A program made the position numbers and the translations under genes. This document shows, piece after piece, positions 49,799 to 60,960 of a DNA stretch of 62,000 nucleotides. Under the pieces are notes generated by a model, which saw only the letters and a list, made by a program, of their open reading frames with translations, made no database searches and was not told the DNA's origin. Source of the DNA: Prorocentrum cordatum. Taxonomy: Eukaryota; Sar; Dinophyceae; Prorocentrales; Prorocentraceae. Location of the stretch: NCBI GenBank assembly GCA_963575745.1, contig CAUYUJ010000891.1, positions 371,639-433,638 of the forward strand. The letters run 5' to 3'. How positions within the stretch are numbered: the first letter of the stretch is position 1; every line of letters begins with the position of its first letter.

Positions 49799-49957
49799 TT
49801 AAGTCGGGCCTGTCCCTGTACGGGAGGAATGTTAAAAATAGTCAAAACATAGTCTGGGGGCGATTTGTCGAGCATTCTTGGGCATTGGGGGTGTATTTCG
49901 GGGGTGTTTTTTATTTTTCGTCCAAAATCCCCCTGTAGGGGGACAGGCCCGACATAA
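49799..49957. mobile_element. MITE family M, copy 4 (with near-perfect TSD)
   Basis: 159-bp relative of 9332-9527. The ends TTAAGTCGGGCCTGTCCC and, on the complement, TTATGTCGGGCCTGTCCC enclose AAAAATAGTC and ACATAGTCTGGGGGCGATTT. The flanks GCCTAGAC (49791-49798) and GGCTAGAC (49958-49965) match at 7 of 8 bases. Confidence 0.9.
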
Positions 49958-50379
49958 GGCTAGACCCCATCTTCCTTCAACATCTTCCGAGGCGGATCGA
50001 TCTGTGAGGAACTCAGGGCCCGAAGCCGGGAGAACGCGCCCGTGGAGCAAGGAGTGGGGGGAGGGCTCGCCGAGGGCCCTGGCGCGCGCAGGGTGTCAAC
50101 GTCGGTTGTCTGACGGCTTCGCAAGTCAAGTCAAGTCAGGTCAATTCAAATTAAGGGAACCATGCTTAGACTCTCGGGCCGAACGAAAGGGGGGGATAGG
50201 GAAAGGGGGGGTTACGAAATCTGCTGCATGCAGCTGGTTCTGGCCCCGCCGCCGGGCCTATTCCTCGATACATGGCCGCCTCGGGTGCCTTGAGGCGCCG
50301 GGAAAATCAGCTACGTAAGCTGATTCTCAAACCCCCCTTTGCTATCCCCCCCTTTCGCCCAGCCCGAGACTCGGTGGCG
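49958..50379. other. Unassigned sequence
   Basis: 49980-50005 has GGCGGATCGATCTGTGAG of family G. About 50127-50150 has tandem AAGTCAAGTCAAGTCAGGTC. Otherwise nothing is recognised. Confidence 0.45.
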
Positions 50380-50449
50380 ACATGTGAACCCAGACCCCGC
50401 CCCCCCTTCGAACTTGTGGGGGGGGAGTGAGGCAGGGGTTCTCATGTGG
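50380..50449. repeat. CATGTGAACCC foldback, copy 2
   Basis: Begins ACATGTGAACCC and ends GGGGTTCTCATGTGG, with a C-run/G-run pair inside (CCCCGCCCCCCC and GGGGGGGGAG). It is a smaller version of 8060-8195. Confidence 0.8.
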
Positions 50450-50637
50450 ACACCTATGGACGGCACATCGGTTGCAGACCGCATGTGCGACAGCACATTG
50501 GCGTCGACAGCGCGAGGAACAAAGGAAAGCCTGCGTCGACGGCTCCGGCTACATGGCCGGCTCCGGCTCCGGCTGATCTTGGGGGCCTCTTCGAGGCAAT
50601 TTGAGGGCGTCTCGGATTTCTGTTGGGGAGCCTCCTC

Positions 50638-50732
50638 CTGTCCCCTCCTCCTCCTCCTCCTCCCCCTCCTCCCCCTCCTCCTCCTCCTCCTCCTCCTCCT
50701 CCTCCTCCTCCTCCTCCTCCTCCTCGCCGCCA
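50638..50732. repeat. (CTC)n array
   Basis: CTCCTC triplets with CCCC interruptions. Confidence 0.95.
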
Positions 50733-51180
50733 GCTGAACGGGCCAGAGGCGTGCTAGAATCCCCAGTAATAGGTGAATTGTATATTTTGTTGGCGCGCGC
50801 GTGGCGGCCCGTGGGACTCCCCGACCGAAAAAGGCATCCCGGGCGCAGCCGCCCCGAAGATAATTGGAACTCCACGGGGGCGTTTTCCAAGCCCTCACGA
50901 CAGCCCCAGGAGCGCCCCCAAAGATCCCACTGGATCTCCAAGAGGGCCCAAGAGTCAGGATCCATAGATTGTAGGCCTCAATTCGATCCGAAACGATCTC
51001 GAGAGGCCTCAAGAGAACCCAATATCGCCGCAAGATTGTCCAAGCGAGCCCCAACAGGACCCCTCAAGAGCCCCTCGAGATACAGCCTTTGAAACATTGC
51101 GTCGGGAACTTGAAACTTTAGCACATCCGCCTTTTGCATCGAAGGCAGCCGGTGAGGCAGTCAAGATCGCTCTACGACGA
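50733..51180. other. Unassigned sequence
   Basis: No gene is recognised. 50870-51080 is rich in CAAGAGGCC/CCCAAGAG words that resemble, on the other strand, the GGGGCCTCTTGGG words of 52300-52830. Confidence 0.4.
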
Positions 51181-51183
51181 TCC

Positions 51184-52215
51184 AGGAGGAGGAGGAGGAG
51201 GAGGAGGAGGAGGAGGAGGAGACAGGAGGAGACAGGAGGAGCAGGGGACAGGGGAGGAGGAGGAGGAGGAGGAGGAGGAGGAGGAGGAGGAGGAGGAGGA
51301 GGAGGAGGAGGAGGAGGGAGGAGGGGAGGAGGAGGAGGGAAGGAGGAGGAGGAGGAGGAGGAGGAGGAGGAGGAGGAGGAGGAGGAGGAGGAGGAGGAGG
51401 AGGAGGTGGAGACAGGAGGAGCAGGGGACAGGGGGAGGAGGAGGAGGAGGAGGAGGAGGAAAAGGAGGAGGAGGAGAAGGAGGAGGAGACAGGAGGAGCG
51501 GGAGGATAAGTGCTGCTTCGATCGACCCCATCTCTGTTGGTTCTCCTCCCTCCCCAAACCCCTCCTCTCCTCTGTTCCTCCGAGAAGGGAGCGGCCGGTC
51601 GGCGCCCTGGGTGCCTGCCCTGGTGGGCTGTCTCCTCTTGCAGGATGCGTTTCCAGGGTTCGGGGGTCCGCCAATCATGTTCGAGTGGCCCTTGGTACTG
51701 CCGGGTTGTGGGTGGATGCCTCTCCTCCTTCCCCTCCTGCTTCCCCGTCCTGCTCCGTCCTCCGTCCCCTGCTGTTTCTCTCTCCTTTCCCTTCTCCTCC
51801 TCCTCCCCCTCCTTCCGTCTTCCGCAGCGGGGGGGGAGGCGAGTGTCGGTGTCGTTGTGAATGAAGCCCTGGAGTGCAAGTTCTGAATGAGACCCGTTCG
51901 GGTGACCATTTGGGAGATCGTTTTGGCAATGGCGGTGCAAATATCGAGCTCCGTGGGAGGAGAGAGGACGAGGAGTATGATAATGATATTGCTGAGAAGG
52001 AGGAGGAGGAGAAGGAAGAGGAGGGGGAGGAGAAGGGAGAAGAGAAGGAGGGCGAGGAGGAGGAGGAAGAGGAGGAGGAGGACGGGGGAGAAGGGAGAAT
52101 GAGAGGACGAGGAGTATGAGAATGAGACCGCTGAGGATTGGGAGGAGGAAGAGGAGGAGGAGGGGGAGGAGGAGGCAGGCGGAGAAGGAGCAGAAGGAGA
52201 AGGAATGGGGGAAAG
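51184..52215. repeat. (GGA)n arrays and purine-rich tracts
   Basis: 51184-51510 is almost pure GGA with a GGAGCAGGGGACAGG interruption occurring twice. 51725-51830 is CTCCTT-rich. 51990-52215 is GGAGGAA-rich, with GAGAGGACGAGGAGTATGA appearing twice (51960 and 52099). Confidence 0.93.
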
Positions 52216-52289
52216 AGGAGGAGACCTTGGTCAGGCTCCCAGATCGTCCAATATCGCATAGTCTTCGGCCCATCCGCCACCGCGCTCGG

Positions 52290-52830
52290 GTTGTAGTTGA
52301 GAGGCCACTCGGATGGGTGATGGGGTCTCGTGGGAGGCTTCTCGGGGGCCTTTCGGAAACAATTTTTGTTGGCCTCTTTGGGGCTTCTTTGGGCCCTGTT
52401 TTGGGTCTCTCGGGGGTCTCTTAGGGACTTCTCGGGGCCTCCTGACAGCGTTTTGAGGCCCAGGGCTAGAAATGTCCGTTCGGGTTCCCCCTCTGGGGGC
52501 CGTTTTGGGGCCGTCTTTTGCCGTCTTGGTTGTCTCATGGATTTCCTTGGTCTTGGAGCCCTTTCGGGGGCCTGTCGAGCCGTCTTGGGGCGATCTTGGG
52601 GGCCTCTTGGGCCGTCTTGGATGCTGCGAAAGCCCAAGAAGCGAACATGATAGAACATTTGCGTTTTCTTCGGGGAATGGGGCGGTTTTTGCTTCTCCGG
52701 GCCACCTTGCAGCATCTTCGGGCCATCTTGGAGAGTTTGGAGAAGTAACCCTTGGCGTCGTCAAATGATCTTTCGGCCACTCGGGGCTCTCTTGGACCGT
52801 CTTGGGAGCCTCTCGGGGCATGCGCTCGTC
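52290..52830. repeat. Degenerate GGGGCCTCTTGGG / GCCGTCTTGG repeats
   Basis: GGCCTCTTNGG, GGGGTCTC and GCCGTCTTGG words recur every 12-30 bp, giving a G/T-biased strand. There is no coding evidence; the resemblance to 50870-51080 on the opposite strand suggests one family. Confidence 0.55.
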
Positions 52831-52959
52831 GCAGGGTCACCCGGGGCCGGGGGAGGTGGTCCAATTCCCGGTGTGGGGTCCCCAGGGGGGGAGGGATCAG
52901 GGGGGGGGAGAGAGTGTCATTTTGCCCCGAGACCCGCAAGGGGGGGCGGCTGCTCTGTC

Positions 52960-53240
52960 CTCATGCACCCGATGCCGTCGGCGCCCCGGCCTCGGCCTTC
53001 AGCGCACGCACGCCCGGCCACGGCCCGCAGCCGGGCGAGGTCGCCCGTGGCGCAGACGTTGCGGGCGCCGGGCGCGGGGGGGGGGGGAGGGTGCGCCGCG
53101 GGCCTCGGCGCGCGCAGGTCGCCAACGGCGGGTACCCCAACGGCAGCGCGGGCGCCGCGAGGGCCGCCAGCTCCTCGACGGAGTGCTCGCCCTGCGCGCC
53201 CGAGCGGCCAGTGGTGCCCCCGCCGCGGCAAGCACGCCCG
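52960..53240 (-). CDS. Possible coding remnant with ankyrin-like helices
   Basis: The minus strand gives HSVEELAALAAPALPLGYPP then LATCARRG in one frame and NVCATGDLARLRAVAGRA in another. Both look like ankyrin-repeat helix pairs (GDLxxLRxL) and use G/C-ending codons like the methyltransferase exons. There is no splice-consistent join or complete 33-residue repeat, and the plus strand is also open. Treat it as a weak candidate for an exon or pseudogene. Confidence 0.15.
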
Positions 53241-53279
53241 ACCTTTGGGGGCGCCCGCGGTGGGGGGGGCCTTCCCGGG

Positions 53280-53530
53280 GAGAATCGTCCTCCTCCTCCT
53301 CCTCCTCCTCCTCCTCCTCCTCGTCCTGGGGCGCCCTCGTGGCCTCGGCTGGACCCGCGTCGAAGTTCGGAGCAGAGCGCACCCGAGGAGAGGCCCAGGT
53401 GTCGATATGCGTGACCCCCTGCGCGGGTCTGTGCGACTCTAGTTCGGGTCCCTCGGGTCCAGCTCGGGTCCACTTCGTCTCTGCTTAGACCTACGCTCGG
53501 CTCAAGTTCGACCCGATTCCGACTCAGGTC
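53280..53530. repeat. (CTC)n, family R fragment and GGGTCCAGCTC repeats
   Basis: CTC triplets 53289-53322. 53335-53410 has GCGCACCCGAGGAGAG...GTCGATATG related to family R. 53430-53530 has degenerate TCGGGTCCAGCTCGGGTCCA and TCGACCCGATTCCGACTC words. Confidence 0.65.
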
Positions 53531-54004
53531 GACTGGCATCCGACGCAGCATCGGCGCGTATGTGACCTTTTGCCAGAGTGACTGGTGGTGACGGCCCACC
53601 GCTGAGGTCCCCCGATCGCTGCATGCGATGCGGTCGCAGCGGCTTGTGCGCGTGTGTGTTCCCCCCCCCCGCTTGCCTGTGGTTACTCTTGCGTGTAGCC
53701 GACGCACACCCGACTTCGTGCGGCGCTCTCGAAGACGTGCCCTCTTCCAGCGCGCGCGCACGCCTGCGCCTTGGCCTCCAGAGCTGAGCCTTCTCGGGGC
53801 ATGGGCCAGGAGGTGAGCACACGTGCGCTGGGCGAATGCACTCGATCAGGGGGATCAGGAAGCGCGTTCACGCTTACTCTGACCAGATCGGCGGTATGAC
53901 GCTTTGTGGAACGCAAGAAGCAACGTCATCCATCGACACGCGAGCACAGCAGACAGGTGTTGGGTGATCCAGTGCTTCACTCAGTATCGCGCACGGTGTG
54001 CACA
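53531..54004. other. Unassigned sequence
   Basis: No gene or named repeat is recognised. Confidence 0.4.
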
Positions 54005-54700
54005 AAGACCCATGGGACGGCTAAGCTGCAATGCATAGAATGGATAAGCTGCAATGCAGCAAGATGCAAACAAAGTGTAAAACGATGCATTGCAAAACCA
54101 TCTTCAATGCAAAACACTTGTAATTCTGATCATCGTGGTTGGCGCCGTGGGCTTCAGACCCTCCCTGGACCTCCCCAAACCGCTCTCGCCTCGCACGCCG
54201 AAGCCAAAGCTGAAGCTAAACAGCAAAGCTGCAATGCCAAACAAATTGCAATGTAAGCAAGCATTGCAATGCCAAAACATTTGTAAGTATGATCATGGTC
54301 GTTGACACGTGAGCTTCAGACCATCCCTGGACCCCCCCAAACCGCTCTCGCCTCGCACGCCGAAGCCACAGCTGAAGCTAAAATGGCAAAGCTGCAATGC
54401 CAAACAAATTGCAATGCTAAAATAATTGCACTGCACAGCAACATGTAATTCTGATCGTGTTCGTTGGTGACGTGGGCTTCAGACCCTCTCGGGACCTCCC
54501 CAAACCACTCTCGCCTCGCACGCAGAATCCAAAGTTGGAGCTAGAACGGCAAAGGTGCAATGCAACAACAGTTGCAATGGAAAAAAAGGCAATACAACAA
54601 CATGTGTAATTCTGATCATGATGACCTCCCCAAACCGCTCTCGCCTCGCATGCGTCTCGCCTCGCCTCGCACGCGGGATCCAAGGTTGAAGCTGAAGCTC
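54005..54700. repeat. 162-bp tandem repeat, about four units
   Basis: The anchor TGTAA(T/G)T(C/A)TGATC occurs at 54119, 54282, 54444 and 54605 (spacings 163, 162, 161). Units contain AAGCTGCAATGC, GGGCTTCAGACCCTC and CCCCAAACCGCTCTCGCC. GCAATGC/GCATTGC words give each unit an inner inverted repeat. Confidence 0.92.
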
Positions 54701-55984
54701 CAGCTTCAGCCTTCCGTTTTGATGCTTGGCGTCCCGCCGTGCGCTACAACGGCGAAGAATTTTCTCACTGACGCGTCCCAGTCGTGATTCGCGGACGGGT
54801 TGGTCATGCTGCAGGCCGTGGTATGCCTGCGTGCAGCTCGCGTTGTCTTGATGGTTTCTCTTATTTCTATCTCCCCCTCGTCCTCCTCTCCTCCTCTTCT
54901 GGGAATAAGCTCGGCTTGCATTTGTGTGTGTGCCCGTCGTCTCCTAGGCCGCCGCGTCGCTTCACCAGGCTTTGCCGGGGGGAACGCGACGGTGTCTCGG
55001 GGAGCGGGGGGATACACACACCCTGGCGGGCCTTTTGGTTTGAAGCGCGGCCCGGAGTCCTGGCGAGCGGCTTTGCCCAGGCTCCCAAGGGATCCCAAGG
55101 GAGAGCGGTGGCTGTCGGGCGGCGCACACCCAACGCTCACGCCTGGTGTGGCAGCAGGGAGGGGGAGGGGTGTGTGACACCACTGCCTGTCCCCCATCGG
55201 AGCACAACATTCGCAGCGAGTTTGTCCAATAACCTGGCCTAATCTGTGGAGTCGCCCGCATTCTTGTCTGGCACCACCTCACTCCTGGGGAAGTACTCCG
55301 GAGTTCTCGGGCTGTTCGCCCTCTTCGGTCGCCGAACTCTTTCCTCTTGCTTGGCGGGTGGAGCGAGCCAGTGGGGGGGCGGGGGTGGGGTGGATGCGAC
55401 GAGGGGAGGGAGGAATTTGACGGTGTCAAGCCCCGCGCAGCCTTCAGCAAGCTGTGGCCGAGCTCGGGCAGCGCACTGCTGCCGGGAGCGTCCTGAAACT
55501 TGGCGCGCGCGGGGCGGCCAATGGCAGTTTGCCACCTCCCGCGAAAGTGCAGGCTCCCCTCGAGCTTGCTGCCTCGAGTCCTGGTGCCAGCAGCCCGAGG
55601 GCGGACGAAGAGGACCTCCAAGAGCTCGAGGATCAGGATGCGGATGCCAATTCATTTCGCTGTAGCATTCGCCAGAGCAGCGCTGACTTGCTTAGATGCG
55701 GCTGGCCGCTTTCGGCGAGAGGTATTTTTTCGACTCGGTGAGGCGTCCCCATCACGAGGGAACGTGTTTCTGCAGGCTGTCGCCCGCGGGTGACCTGCCT
55801 CAAACAAAAATCCTTGCCACCATTTCTGATTGTTCTGCGACGGGGAGTCCTCAGCGGAACACTCGGTATGCCACTCGCAAACGGGCGTGTCAGGCTGCTG
55901 GGCCGTCTTGCCGGTGAGTTTCGCCTGCTGGCAGCAACGCCTGTGCTGACCAACACCGCTTTGCTCTCGGACTGGCCCCCCAAA
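54701..55984. other. Mostly unassigned; one weak coding-like segment
   Basis: About 55440-55690 plus has a coherent frame (LQQAVAELGQRTAAGSVLKL ... EEDLQELEDQDADANSF) with alternating hydrophobic and acidic residues. It could be an exon, but no family or splice partner is seen and other frames are open too. The rest shows no recognised feature. Confidence 0.25.
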
Positions 55985-56202
55985 CAAGAATCGTCAGCAT
56001 CAGCATCACCCTCATCCTCATCATCATCATGATCATAATCAGCAGCATCATCATCCTTCTCCTCCTTTTTCTTCTCCTCCCCGTCGTCATCATCATCCTC
56101 ATTATCCTCATCATCACCACCACTCGCAGTATCATCTTCAACAGCAGCATCATATGCACCATCCTCATCATCATCGTCATCAGCATAGTCGGCATCATCA
56201 TC

Positions 56203-56234
<32 letters not shown>

Positions 56235-56277
56235 CATTATCCTCTTCCTCATCCTCGTCATCATTATCCTCCTCACC

Positions 56278-56311
<34 letters not shown>

Positions 56312-56578
56312 GCATCACCATCATCATCAGCAGGAGCATCATCAGCATACACATCACCATCACCACCATCACCACCATCATCACCATCAGCATCATTCAT
56401 CAGCGTCATCATCATCAGCATCTGCATCATCATCATCATCAGCAACATCATCATCACCAGCAACATCAGCAGTATCAACATCATTGTCATCAGCAGCTGC
56501 AGCATTATCATCAGTACCATCATCATCATGATCAGTACCATCATCAACATCATCAACATCATCATCATCATCATCATT

Positions 56579-56613
<35 letters not shown>

Positions 56614-56670
56614 AATCATCATCACCACAATAATCATCATCATCAGCATCATCATCATCCGCATTGGGCA
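55985..56670. repeat. (ATC)n / (CATCAG)n array
   Basis: About 690 bp of ATC triplets with CAG, CTC, ACC and CTT variants. The His-, Ile- and Asp-rich frames across it are repeat artefacts. Confidence 0.96.
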
Positions 56671-57660
56671 CCTCAAGCGCGTGCTAACCCTACGAGGGGC
56701 CCCCGAGAGGGACCACCTCAGGGGCGCCTCGGGCGCCCCCACCGCCTGAGCACGCGCGCGCGCCTGCCGATGCAGCGCTCCAGCGAGGGGGGAGGGGGGG
56801 GGGGCGAGGAGGAGGCGGAGGTCGGGCGGTGCCAAGGGTGTCACCACCAGGGGGGCACACCACCGCCTCTTGGAAACGGAGGATCGAGGAGGTGGGAGGA
56901 TGGAGGATCGATGAGGTCTCGGAGATAGCCCGAAGGTACCCGCCAGGACTCTGCCCTGGGCCGTCCGAAGGTACCTGCAAGCACGCCTTCCTTCTTCGGC
57001 CGCAGCTACCTAACAGAGCAATGCCCTGAGGCGCCCGAAGGTACCTGCCAGGACGATCCCCTGCGAGAGTCTGGCTGGGGCGTTTGGGGGGAGCCCTGAG
57101 GGGTTTCAGGGGTGCCCGCCTCCCGCTTCCTGGGGGGTGGTGGCGGCCGCCGCCTCAGTGATGACGACGCCCGCTCGGCATGCGTGGAGGCAGGGGACCT
57201 TGACGTCCGCCGATCCGCGGCCCCCAGAGGGCCCGACCCCCGTCCCAGGAGCATTTTGTCAACCTGGATCCGTTTTTGAGGGCCACGTGGACCGAAATCG
57301 GCCTCTCGCCAGGGCTGAATCATCGCATCATCGTCGGAGATGCGGAGAGGAGGAGCGCCCCTCCGTTCGAGGTGCCGTGCCCTGGTTGTTTCCTCCCGAA
57401 CCTGGTGGAGCGCGAGGGACACCCGGCGTGGCGGCAGCCCTCTGGGGGCGTCGACAAAGGCCCGCCCCCGGCCCCCCCGGGAGGTGGAGAGAGGAGGGAG
57501 TCGGCTGTAAGGTGGCAGCGGGGAGGTACAGGTTGAGTGCTTGTCTTCGCATGCCGACGAGCATGCCCACCCACTCGCCTGCCCACGCGCCCTTGTTTTT
57601 GTGTTCGGTGGTGCGACTGCTAGCGTGCGGACGGGCTGGGCGGCTAAGGCTGGGTGGAGG
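56671..57660. other. Unassigned; short GCCCGAAGGTACC tandem repeat
   Basis: 56925-57060 has three units of CCCGAAGGTACCTGCCAGGA type, period about 50 bp; a relative occurs near 39345. The remainder has no recognised gene. Confidence 0.5.
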
Positions 57661-57849
57661 GCGGGTTTGATCGGACCAGACCCTCGCACGGACGAGGGCG
57701 ACGCCATCGCCGCGCTCGTGCGCCGAAGGGCGCGCAGGGCGCTCGAGTGGGCGAGCGCCGCCGATGCGGAGAAGGGGTGTCGCGCGCGGCCTGCCCGAGG
57801 CGGCGGGCGCGCACGCCGGCTCGTGTCGCGGTGCAGGGCCATGACCTAG
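57661..57849 (+). CDS. Possible exon, unknown protein
   Basis: GC-rich frame with helix-like, charged text (DEGDAIAALVRRRARRALEW, ASAADAEKG) ending at TAG 57847-57849. The G/C-ending codons resemble those of the methyltransferase exons, but the opposite strand is also open and no family is recognised. Confidence 0.15.
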   Translation, partial: AGLIGPDPRTDEGDAIAALVRRRARRALEWASAADAEKGCRARPARGGGRARRLVSRCRAMT

Positions 57850-58395
57850 TGAAGGGCGGCAGCAGGGGGGGCCTGCATTAGATGTGAGGCGTTCCTGGAA
57901 GTGGCCCCGCCTTCGAGCATCGAGGCGTTGCGGGGCAGTGGAAGTACAACGAGGCCGCCTCCGCCAGTGGAAGGCCGGCCGGCAGAAGCCGGCTGAAGTG
58001 AAACATGCGTCCCCAAGACATGGCACCTTTTTTTGTGCAAAGCTTCCAGAGCCCTCCACGTAGTCGGATGATCCAGCCGCATCGCCGCCTGCTCTTGTGC
58101 GGCTCTGCATGCCGAGGACTCTCGTTGTCTGCCAGCAGCCTGGCGGCGGCAGCCAGCGGAGGGTGCATCGAACCCATCCGCCCCCACAGGTGCTTGGGGG
58201 GAGGGGGGTTCGGAGCGCCCGAAAACTGGAGTCCGAGTTTCTTAATAAGCGTCGGGGGGGCGTCACCCCCGCCGACAGCCCCACATCGACCCCTTTGCGG
58301 GCTGCCACCGCGCGCCGAAGGCGCTCCGACCCCCGTGGCGGCGCGACGACGAGGCGAGGTTGACCCCCGTCCTGGTGGTACCCCCTCACGCTTGT

Positions 58396-58779
58396 TTAGA
58401 AACCCAGCGTAGTCTTCCCGCTGACGAAGGGGATGAGCTGCAGCTGCACGCCTCGCACCCGCTGGCGTTCTGGCCCGGATATTCGGTCACGTTCTGCCAA
58501 TTCGTGTGGCTGGTACACGTCAAGTAGCGACCAGCGCCACCTGGTGGGATTGTGTCCCGGGTCGACGCGCAACGGAGCCGTGAGCCTTTCGCGAATCCAA
58601 GGGTTGTTCCTTCGGCGCGACGGCGCCTCCCAGGCGATGCGGAGTGCTCGTGAGCAGGCGCATTTGCGAGGCTGCCGATCGTCTCCCCATCTTCCGCCCG
58701 ACGGGGCCTCGGGGGCAGTGCCAGCGGACGGAGCTGACTGAGAGAGTCGTATCCCCCACTTCCCCAGGAGGAGGTGCAC
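58396..58779 (-). CDS. Possible reading frame, unknown protein
   Basis: A 127-codon minus-strand frame with a balanced composition in its second half (ALRIAWEAPSRRRNNPWIRE, SLLDVYQPHELAERDRIS, VQLQLIPFVSGKTTLGF then stop). No domain, signal or partner exon is recognised. Two other frames on the same strand are also open, so this may be chance. Confidence 0.15.
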   Translation of the reverse strand: MHLLLGKWGIRLSQSAPSAGTAPEAPSGGRWGDDRQPRKCACSRALRIAWEAPSRRRNNPWIRERLTAPLRVDPGHNPTRWRWSLLDVYQPHELAERDRISGPERQRVRGVQLQLIPFVSGKTTLGF

Positions 58780-59114
58780 TGATCAAGCGGGGCCACGTCG
58801 TCTACGGGGCTTCGGTGCCGTGGGCGGGGCGGTTGCGTGCTTCCCTGGGTGCGTACCCCAGCTGGGCCTCGGGGCAACCAAACGTGTCCAATGCAGTCCA
58901 GACCTCCTCCTGCCTCAGGATGCGCTCCAGCAGCTCCGAAATCCGAGTGTTCACTGGCCAGAGTGGCCTTTCATGCCCTGCTTTCGGGGGTCGCCGGGGG
59001 GGAGGGAGGGGGCACGCCCAAGCACCAGCATCGCTCAACAGATCCCCATCTCCATCAGGCCACGGCTCGAGACCCGAAGGGAGCAGCCTATCTTAGGGGA
59101 GCGAACCATGACAT
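58780..59114. other. Unassigned sequence
   Basis: No gene or named repeat is recognised. Confidence 0.4.
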
Positions 59115-59281
59115 AAACATAAACAAAACTCGGGGGTCCGCGCGGATTTCTCGGATCGGCGCTGGACCCCCCTCACTGGCGCGCGGAGCGCGCCAGGGGC
59201 GGCTGGCGCCAGAGGCGCCGCCAGGGGGGTCCAGAGCCGATCCGAGAGATCCGCGCGGACCCCCGTGTTCTGTTTATGTTT
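59115..59281. repeat. GC-rich foldback family F, copy 5 (best preserved)
   Basis: Ends AAACATAAACAAAACTCGGG and, on the complement, AAACATAAACAGAACACGGG. The arms (about 58 bp, roughly 90 percent identical) continue through GGTCCGCGCGGAT and CTCGGATCGGC. The centre has nested GGCGCGCGGAGCGCGCC and GGCGCCAGAGGCGCC palindromes. No coding. Confidence 0.92.
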
Positions 59282-59756
59282 GTGGCACTGCTCGCTCCCC
59301 CAGAAGACCCCCCCCTCTCGGGGGGCCCAGCGGGGCCAGGGGTCGGCTGAAGGGCGCTCGGAGCACGCCTTCGCGCCGCCTCGGTTGGGCCGCCTGGAGC
59401 CACCGGGCCGGAGGCGCGCGCTCGGGCCCAGGCCGGGGGGCCCGGCGGCCGTGCGGCTCGGGGCGCTTCAGCTCCAGAGCTCGAGCCAAGCTGTTTTTCT
59501 GGTCACTGTCGAGGGCCGATGTCGTTTCGAGTTCGTCCTGCAGCAAAGCCAGGTCGAAGACAGAACGAGGGATCACGAAGACAGAGTGAAAACGGAAAGC
59601 ATTGTTTGGCTCGAGCCCTGTCCAGCTCGCCCAGCGTCCGGCAGCTCCGGCGCGGGAAGAAGAGGCCCACGGCGATATCGCCTAGGGGCTACGCGATCGC
59701 TTCTTGTATAGTCCCAGGCCAAGAAGGGGGGACTGGGGGAGGGGGGAGCGGGCCGA
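59282..59756. other. Unassigned sequence
   Basis: No feature is recognised apart from a GCGATATCGC palindrome near 59675. Confidence 0.4.
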
Positions 59757-59843
59757 TCACGTCACGATTCGCGCTGGCGCAGTCTTGCGAACGATAAGGG
59801 ATGGCCGACACCCTGACGGCACCGGCGCGAATCGTGATGTGAC
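59757..59843. repeat. Short foldback, GTCACGATTCGCGC arms
   Basis: Arms of about 26 bp (ATCACGTCACGATTCGCGC and the inverse of GGTCACATCACGATTCGCGC) face each other across a 35-bp centre. Confidence 0.85.
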
Positions 59844-60454
59844 CAGTTGGGCGTCGCGTAACTTGGCGGGGCGAGAAATGGGGGGGGGGCACCGAGGGCT
59901 GCAGGAAAGGGGCCTTTGGGGTCCCTGCAGGAGCCCTTCAGGGCCCAGGAGGAGGCCTTCAGGGCCCGAGGAGTGCACCTCTCCTTCCTCACCCGTTCGT
60001 CGTGCGAATCAGGACGGCTCCACGGGCCCGCGGTCACCGTGGCGACGCCGCGGCGTCGTCGTGGTGCTGTCACCGCGAAGGCTTCCCCGCAGGCCCGGGC
60101 CGTTTCCCCGAGGGCCTGGCGAGAGAAACTCGGGAGCGGAAAAGAGGGGGGTGATGACTAGGGGGGGGTGGATATCATGGCGTGGGCCATGATATTTCCC
60201 CAGATTTCATGGCGCCTCTTCTTATTTCATTACGTCCCTGGCCCCCGCGCTGGGCCGCGCACATGCCGCGGGTCATGATTTGCACCCCCCCCTCTTGGAC
60301 ACCCCCCTCTTGGCCACTCCCGAGAAACCAGAGGCCGAAGATGGTCAGATGGTCAAACAAATCCCGTGGTCATGTGTATCACGGCTCGAGGAGGTCTGGG
60401 CTTCCTCCCCACTCCCTCCTCCCGCTGATACCTATCGGCGGTGGGCGAGGGGGG
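59844..60454. other. Unassigned sequence
   Basis: Tandem TTCAGGGCCCNGGAGG words near 59938-59970. Paired CATGGCG/GATATCATGGC words near 60170-60210. No gene is seen. Confidence 0.4.
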
Positions 60455-60640
60455 CACGTGAGAAGGAGAAGGCCTTCTCAGAAGGCAGGGGGACTTTTCA
60501 AAAGTCCTCGCGCCTTCTGAGAGGTTGTTGTGTCTTCGGGGAAGGCTTAGAGAACGTCTCAGAAGGCCGGGGGATTTCCGAGCCTTCGGAGAAGACCTTT
60601 CTCTTCTCACTTCCCCCCTCGATCGCCGCCAAATCTAGGC
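60455..60640. repeat. CCTTCTGAGAAGG palindromic family, copy 2
   Basis: GAGAAGGCCTTCTCAGAAGG, GCGCCTTCTGAGAGG, TTCGGGGAAGGCT and CGGAGAAGACC in the same order as 7677-7850. Confidence 0.75.
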
Positions 60641-60644
60641 CTCC

Positions 60645-60960
60645 CAGATGGGGTCCGAGCAGATGGGGTCGGAGGATCGCGCCACGTCGCCGATGCATCG
60701 GCGACGCGGCTCGATGTGGGGCCCGACTTGCACCACGCCGGCGGCGCCAATGCATCGTCGCCATCGCCGGTGCATCGCCGATGCATCGGCGATGGATCGC
60801 CGATGCATCGGCGGTGCGGCGCGGTCCCTCGACCCGTTCCCCCTCCTCCTCCTCCCCCTCTCCTCCTCCTCCTCCTCCTCCTCCTCCTCCTCCTCCTCCT
60901 CTTCTCCTTCTCCTCCTCCTCCTCCTCCTCCTCCTCCTCCTCCTCCTCTTGGCCTCCCTC
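60645..60960. repeat. GCCGATGCATCGGC palindromic family, copy 2, plus (CTC)n
   Basis: CGCCGATGCATCGGCGA words at 60690-60710 and 60770-60815, followed by CTC triplets at 60842-60955. The arrangement mirrors 42114-42345 with the triplet array on the other side. Confidence 0.85.

Noticed and set aside
51097-52273. Long Arg/Glu/Gly- or Pro/Ser-rich reading frames
   Set aside because: Products of GGA/CTC triplet arrays; every frame and both strands are open for the same reason.
53500-53520. Relict dinoflagellate spliced-leader end (CGGCTCAAG)
   Set aside because: Only nine bases match and the preceding part of the leader is absent; chance match. No other leader-like sequence was seen.
55985-56850. 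His- or Asp-rich frames resembling metal-binding or acidic proteins
   Set aside because: Pure consequence of the ATC/GAT array.
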